Source of the DNA: Rhyzopertha dominica
Taxonomy: Eukaryota > Arthropoda > Insecta > Coleoptera > Bostrichidae
Reading direction: 5' to 3'
Length of the DNA: 64,000 bases
Assembly (NCBI GenBank): GCA_025024175.1
Contig: QCXZ01000041.1
Location: 26,593,786 to 26,657,785 of the forward strand
Made by a program: the position numbers and the translations under genes. Below the pieces are notes generated by a model. The model worked only from the letters and a program-made list of their open reading frames with translations, was not told the DNA's origin and made no database searches. Each line of letters begins with the position of its first letter. Positions within the stretch are counted from its first letter, which is position 1. Shown one piece after another: positions 59,326 through 64,000 of the stretch.

Positions 59326-59780
59326 TTACTTTTTGTTTTTGTATGTCAACACATACCAATGGCAATTATTTTTTTTTGACAGCAACCAAGCTATTTGTTT
59401 ACAGATTTGTATTGCTCTTTTTATCCTTGAAATAATCTGGTTTTTATTTTTATTGTTGGATAACGAACTGTTTGAGAAAAATCGTATTTTCAAATAAACT
59501 ACTAAAAGTGTTATCAAAGCAGGTTCTGCAGCTTGGCAGTAACGTAGTCTATCGCAGCGCTTCTGCCTTCCAGCTCTTGCAAACTTCATGGTTTTTCTTC
59601 GTACATGTGACCTTTTCAATAACCCTAGAGGAAATAATCCAATAGACTTAAATCAGGTGACCTAGCAGGGCATTCAATAGTTTCCGTATGTCCTATCCAC
59701 TGACCTGGGAAGATATTATCCATATATAGGCGAACATAAACTTCATTCGGATCTCAATACATCCACTTTCACTGAGTTTC
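59326..59780 (-). pseudogene. transposase fragment, mariner/Tc-like C-terminal part
   Basis: Minus-strand reading from about 59720 gives DNIFPGQWIG, then ECPARSPDLSLLDYFL (catalytic SPDL-x-x-x-DYFLWG block of mariner-type transposases), a GHMYEEKP block and SLQELEGR-like and IDYVTAKLQNL blocks, with stops between. Only the C-terminal part is present. The ends of the parent element were not found. Confidence 0.65.
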
Positions 59781-60923
59781 AGCATGTTTGCAAACTAAAA
59801 TGTAATTGTTGTTATTAAATTAACCTTTTAACTTATCGATAATTCAAACTGGTGTGAAAAAAAGGAAAAACCAGAAGTTGGTTTACCTTTTTTATCGTCA
59901 AATGAATAAAAACTAGTATTGATACCTGCAGAACGTTCTTTGATAACCCTTTCTGTCTTTTACTTATAAACACAGCTCAAAAATTTTGTTAACAAACCAT
60001 ACAAAATAAACAAAACGACATTTTAAGGATAAAAAAAATAGTACAAATCTGCAAAAAATTGTTGCCATTTAAAAACAACAAAGTAATACATTAATATACA
60101 AAACACAAAAAGTAAGTTCAGATACGAAAAAAATAAGTAAAAAAACTTTTGTTGCAGACATTTTGCTATAAAATTAATTTTTAAAGAAATCCTTAGTTCT
60201 GACTAACACTATTAATTTTAACAATTACATGTCAAAAGGAGGTATATGTAATAGGGAAACATTAACGACATATGCAGTACTGTCCTTGTTAGACTTGTGC
60301 AGTGAATGCAATTTTAAACTTGAGACATATGGCATAACTTAAAAGACATGTGTTTCTTTTTATGTTGCAGTCTGTCTAAGCATTATTGAAAAAGACAATT
60401 GTGATGTAGTATGACATTTCTCTTATCGGGAAGCATGATGTCATTGATAAGTTACAAGATAAAGCCTTTACCATTTTTCTGGATCTTGTGTAACTGTACT
60501 TAAATAGACATCTGCAGGGCAAAATTTGACCCCACAAATATTACTTTGTTTTACAGTTTACACATTTCTTTCTTTTTGCTTTTACTTCTACCTAACTATA
60601 ACTATGAAAGAAAAACGAATCTTTAAAATTTATTAAATATAATCTTAACAGGTAAGTAGTTACAATAAAAGATATCTTAAAACTATATGTACGCAAAAGT
60701 CTTTTATAAAATAAATGGTTAAAAACACTTCCCTAAATTAGAGGGTACACATCCACAAACACAAAGCATGGTCTAAAATGCCAAATTTTTATATCGATCA
60801 CAGAGCTCCTATTGGTAAATGTGGGATGGTACACAAGCCCGTACTGATTGATTCTTACAAATACTATGATATTATATGAACTAAAATAATTATGTGTTGA
60901 CCTTTGCTGCTGTTTCCCTGTAG
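59781..60923. other. AMDHD2 intron 4, last part
   Basis: AT-rich intron sequence ending in the acceptor TGCTGTTTCCCTGTAG. Nothing else recognised. Confidence 0.55.
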
Positions 60924-61100
60924 GATTAATCCTTGTCACTGATGCAATATCAGCCATGGGTTTAGAAGAAGGAACTCATCATATTGGTCAAATGGCTATA
61001 GAAGTACGAGAAAAAAGAGCTTACATATCTGGAACAAACACCCTTTGTGGAAGTATAGCAACCATGAGTGAATGTGTTCAATTATTTCTCAAAAACTCTG
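60924..61100 (+). CDS. AMDHD2: N-acetylglucosamine-6-phosphate deacetylase, exon 5 (last visible)
   Basis: 177 nt, phase 1 at both ends. It reads [20 protein letters not shown] with the catalytic Asp of VTDA, and [14 protein letters not shown], the conserved GT-x-TL-x-GS loop, then [10 protein letters not shown]. The donor is CTCTG|GTAAGT. Relatives continue about 65 more residues (a helix bundle and the return strand), which were not found before 64000, so the gene is cut by the window. Confidence 0.94.
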
Positions 61101-61479
61101 GTAAGTTGTGTGTAGTTGTTTTAAATTTTAGAATTACATATATTTTTTATACCTAAGTATAAATTTTTTATTAATCATAGTGTAAGTACTTTTAAATTAA
61201 TATCGCATCCTTAATGGCAATTTTAGTATTACTTTTTTGTTTCGCTTGAGTCTTTTATTATATGGATGTATGTTTTTCTTGCTGGTATTTCTCCAATAAT
61301 TAATTCAGTTAGTTTTATTTCAACACTGTTTCGGTGGTTTACATCCACCCTTCGGAAGCTTTATTTTTATTTATTATTTCTATTTATGTAAATTAGGTTT
61401 GCTTGTGGACGTTTTTTTCAATCTCTACATGCTTACTGGTTTGTAATCAGATTTAAACTTTCCAGAGATTGAAAACATT

Positions 61480-61650
61480 AAAAATAGTTCTGTCGAATAT
61501 AATTATGAAAATGTAATTGTAATTGTAACAAAATGGGTAACTCAATTACAAATGAATTATAATTGTGGGGCAAGTAATTGCTGCTTCCATTACATTTAAA
61601 GTAATTCAATTACTTTTTGAAGTAATTGTAATTACTTCATTACACTGGTC
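61480..61650. repeat. cluster of GTAATTG/CAATTAC motifs, possible hAT end
   Basis: Repeated GTAATTG, GTAATTAC and CAATTAC units in both orientations crowd into 170 bp, like the subterminal region of the hAT-like element at 51769. No terminal repeat or duplication was found. Confidence 0.4.
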
Positions 61651-61696
61651 ATGTGATATATATATTATTGATGTTTTGTGAAGTCCTTTTGTGTTA

Positions 61697-63147
61697 ATTT
61701 TTCTTATTGTATTTATTTGTAGGTTCTGGCTCCTTTTTTTTTATAAATTAAAGACACTTTTTGTTAATAATATAATGTTTCGACCTATAATTTAGGTCTT
61801 TGTCGAATATTTTTATTTTGCAGATTGACAAATTGTTATGAAAATCAATATAACATTTACAATTTTGATATTAATATAAAATATACCTTCAAGTTTGTTC
61901 CTTTGCTATCATTGTGGATGGTAAATGTGATGGTGAGAGGGTGTGTTCAAATGACGGTGTAGTAGGTATTACTTAGTCCTTGTATGTCAGTCCTGTCGTT
62001 TACACATGTGTTTAGGTTTTTTTGAATATGTATCATTTCTAAAAATTGTCTTTTATGTTTATGTTTTTCCGTAGTAATAATTTTGGTATTATCAAAGTCA
62101 AAAGTGTGGTCAGTTTGTTCTTGATGTTTTTTTTTAAAGCTGTGTAGTTGTTATTATTTTTATGTTGTTGTAGTGTTTTTTAAGTATTGTCCTGTCTATC
62201 CTATATATTGTTTAATACATTCTTAAATTTTATACTGTATATTGTGTGTGTTCTTGTTTCTTTTGGTGGTTTTGTTTTTAATGGTGTGTAGAATTGTTTA
62301 ATTGTGTTAATTGCTTTATATGTAATTTGGAAGTTATGTAGTTTTAGTAGGTTTTTTATTTTTTAAATAAGTGGTGGTATACATGGTAAGGCTAAGTACG
62401 TTATGTTTGTGGTTATTTTTTCTGGTTTTTCGTATTGAATACTATTGTATAGTTTTTCTGTTTGTTGTTTTATTGAGTTACTTATTAACTTAGTGGGGTA
62501 GTTGTTATTTTTTTAATATTTTAGCAGTGGCATGTAAAGTTTCAATTCTAAGTTCTGGACTAGTTAATTTTATTATTCGTTGTATAGTGTTGTTTAGAAT
62601 AGCTATTTTTTGTCTGTAGGGGTGGTTAGAATGGTAATTTAGTAAGTCTTCCCGATGCAGTTGGTTTTCAATACCATTTTGTGAGAACTTTATCTTTTTT
62701 AATTAGTGTAAGGTCTAGATAGTTAATTGTGTTTTTCTTCTCTGTCTCTATGGTAAATTGTAATTTTGGATGATAATACCAAAATTATTACTACGGAACA
62801 ACATAAACATAAAAGACAATTTTTAGAAATGATACATATTCAAAAAAACCTAAACACATGAATAAATGACAGGACTGACATACAAGGACTAACTAATACC
62901 TACTACACCGTCATTTAAACACACCCTCTCACCGTCACATTTACCATCCACAATGATGGCAAAGGAACAAATTTGAAGGTACATTTTATATTAATATCAA
63001 AATTGTAAATGTCATATTGATTTTCATAATAATTTGTCAATCTGCAAAATAAAAATATTCGACAAAGACCTAAATTATAGGTCGAAACGTTATATTATTA
63101 GAAAAAAGTGTCTAATTTATAAAAAAAATAAATACAGTAAGAAAGAT
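61697..63147 (-). mobile_element. Penelope-like element end with GIY-YIG remnant and an inverted second copy
   Basis: The minus strand from about 62770 to 61840 reads INYLDLTLIKK (RT end), a linker, GIY-YIG pieces (YIGQTGQYLKN-like, DHTFDFDNTKIITTEKHKH and RQFLEMIHIQKN) and stops, then the element's 3' terminus with the hammerhead-like hairpin (61774-61807). A second copy of the last ~395 bp (62772-63147) lies inverted on the + strand, several percent diverged and missing the GTAGGTTCTGGCTCC block. The two copies face each other around a ~680-bp spacer that is itself Penelope sequence. Confidence 0.85.
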
Positions 63148-64000
63148 ATATATTATTATTTCAGAGGCAATAAAACATTACCAAAATATGAACCCAAGAA
63201 TCAAGTACACCCCCGGACATAGAAAATAAGAGGATCTAGCCAGGCGGCATATTGGGTGGGGTATTTTGGATCACAACCCTTTCGAAGTAAAAGTGGTACA
63301 GCTAGTTGCCGCATAGCGGTGCAGGTAGAGCCATCTACTTTATATCACTGGAAGATATGCTACCTTTAAACACTCCTCGGCATTTCAAGTTTTAAATATT
63401 ATTCGAAAATTCATATGCTTGCTTGTTACTACTACCTTACTAGTTTACTCTGCTCCGCTTGGTTGGCCAGGTTCCAGTTTAATTTATTTGTTGGCTTCCA
63501 ATTATGAAGTTTAGCAAAGGTGAATAATTATCACGACTGACAAGCAAACAGGGGAAAATACAACTTAATTTTTTAGTGAAAGTAAGTTTGTGTTTACTTT
63601 CATATTTACTTAACTATCCATGAGCACTTCGGAATCATTCTAAACTAAAATTCGGATATATTATTTAATAACATTAGCTGACTTTAAAAAAACAAATTTT
63701 TTTTGCAAAAAAAAAAATGGGGCAAAGACATTGCAATATTACAAGTTGCAAAAAGAAATTTCTACAAATAAGTACTCGGGCAATTTAGATTTTAATGAAA
63801 ATATTAAACTGTGGTGAGGATATATTAAATGTGATCCAAACTGAATATAACAGAGACATTGATATATAACGAAAGTAAGAATTTAGGATGGCAATGCCAT
63901 CTGTCAGCATTACACTAACATGATGACAAAGCCACCTAGCTGCATTTTAATTGATATATAACGTCAATATAAGTAAAAGAATCTTATTATTATTAGTATT
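63148..64000. other. right edge, no recognised content
   Basis: No AMDHD2 exon, RNA gene or known element was recognised here. The remaining AMDHD2 exon(s) must lie beyond the edge. Confidence 0.5.

Noticed and set aside
61101..64000. last AMDHD2 exon
   Set aside because: The expected C-terminal helix-bundle sequence after FLKNSG was looked for in three frames and not found.
1..64000. CRISPR arrays, bacterial operons or prophage
   Set aside because: The DNA is clearly eukaryotic, with spliced genes; repeats are transposons and microsatellites, not spaced direct repeats.

Overview
The window is eukaryotic, AT-rich and intron-rich nuclear DNA. Two animal genes with clear GT-AG introns, a dense load of Penelope-like, CR1/jockey-like, Tc1/mariner-like, hAT-like and Ty3/gypsy elements, and the look of both proteins point to an arthropod, most likely an insect. 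Isolated single N bases are scattered through the assembly.

Gene 1 (+ strand, enters from the left edge, stop at 23473) encodes a TRIM-NHL protein. Six exons can be joined in phase: 3162-3812 (two B-boxes and start of the coiled coil), 7117-7768 (rest of the coiled coil plus linker), 10332-10678 (linker and first NHL blade), 17365-17722, 21084-21316 and 23369-23473 (remaining NHL blades and C-terminus). By eye it is nearer to the Mei-P26 type than to Brat. Its N-terminal exons lie left of the window. Roughly 4.2 kb after the stop (23474-27740) has no recognisable transposon and may be a long 3' UTR.

Its introns hold a THAP-bearing TIR element (about 4993-5971), Penelope-like fragments (7870-8965, 18500-19335, 21400-21650), LINE fragments (9015-9360, 22535-23355), a 168-bp MITE (10800-10967), a TA-flanked CAGGG element family (11125-14314 and 19901-20258) and a 1.1-kb foldback element (15421-16523). 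The intergenic stretch 27.8-34.0 kb carries a MITE and a mutually inverted repeat cluster (29.4-32.5 kb).

Gene 2 (+ strand, starts at 34078, runs off the right side) is N-acetylglucosamine-6-phosphate deacetylase (AMDHD2/NagA). Exons are 34078-34285, 49673-49947, 54157-54375, 54431-54575 and 60924-61100; the last exon(s) are missing. Intron 1 is 15.4 kb and is mostly transposons. It contains a complete Ty3/gypsy element with identical 191-bp LTRs and a 5-bp target duplication, sitting inside an older LINE. It also contains a second, CR1/jockey-like LINE split by a 3.4-kb Tc1/mariner-like transposon. Later introns contain a 1.36-kb hAT-like element with an exact 8-bp target duplication (51769-53131) and a perfect 254-bp palindrome of Penelope termini (55149-55402). 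The region after the last visible exon contains an inverted pair of Penelope 3' ends with a GIY-YIG remnant (61697-63147).

The two genes have no evident functional link: one is an RNA-binding, post-transcriptional regulator type and the other a housekeeping amino-sugar enzyme. The most unusual features are the perfect palindrome with hammerhead-like motifs, the two nested insertions, and the LINE that abuts the last splice acceptor of gene 1.
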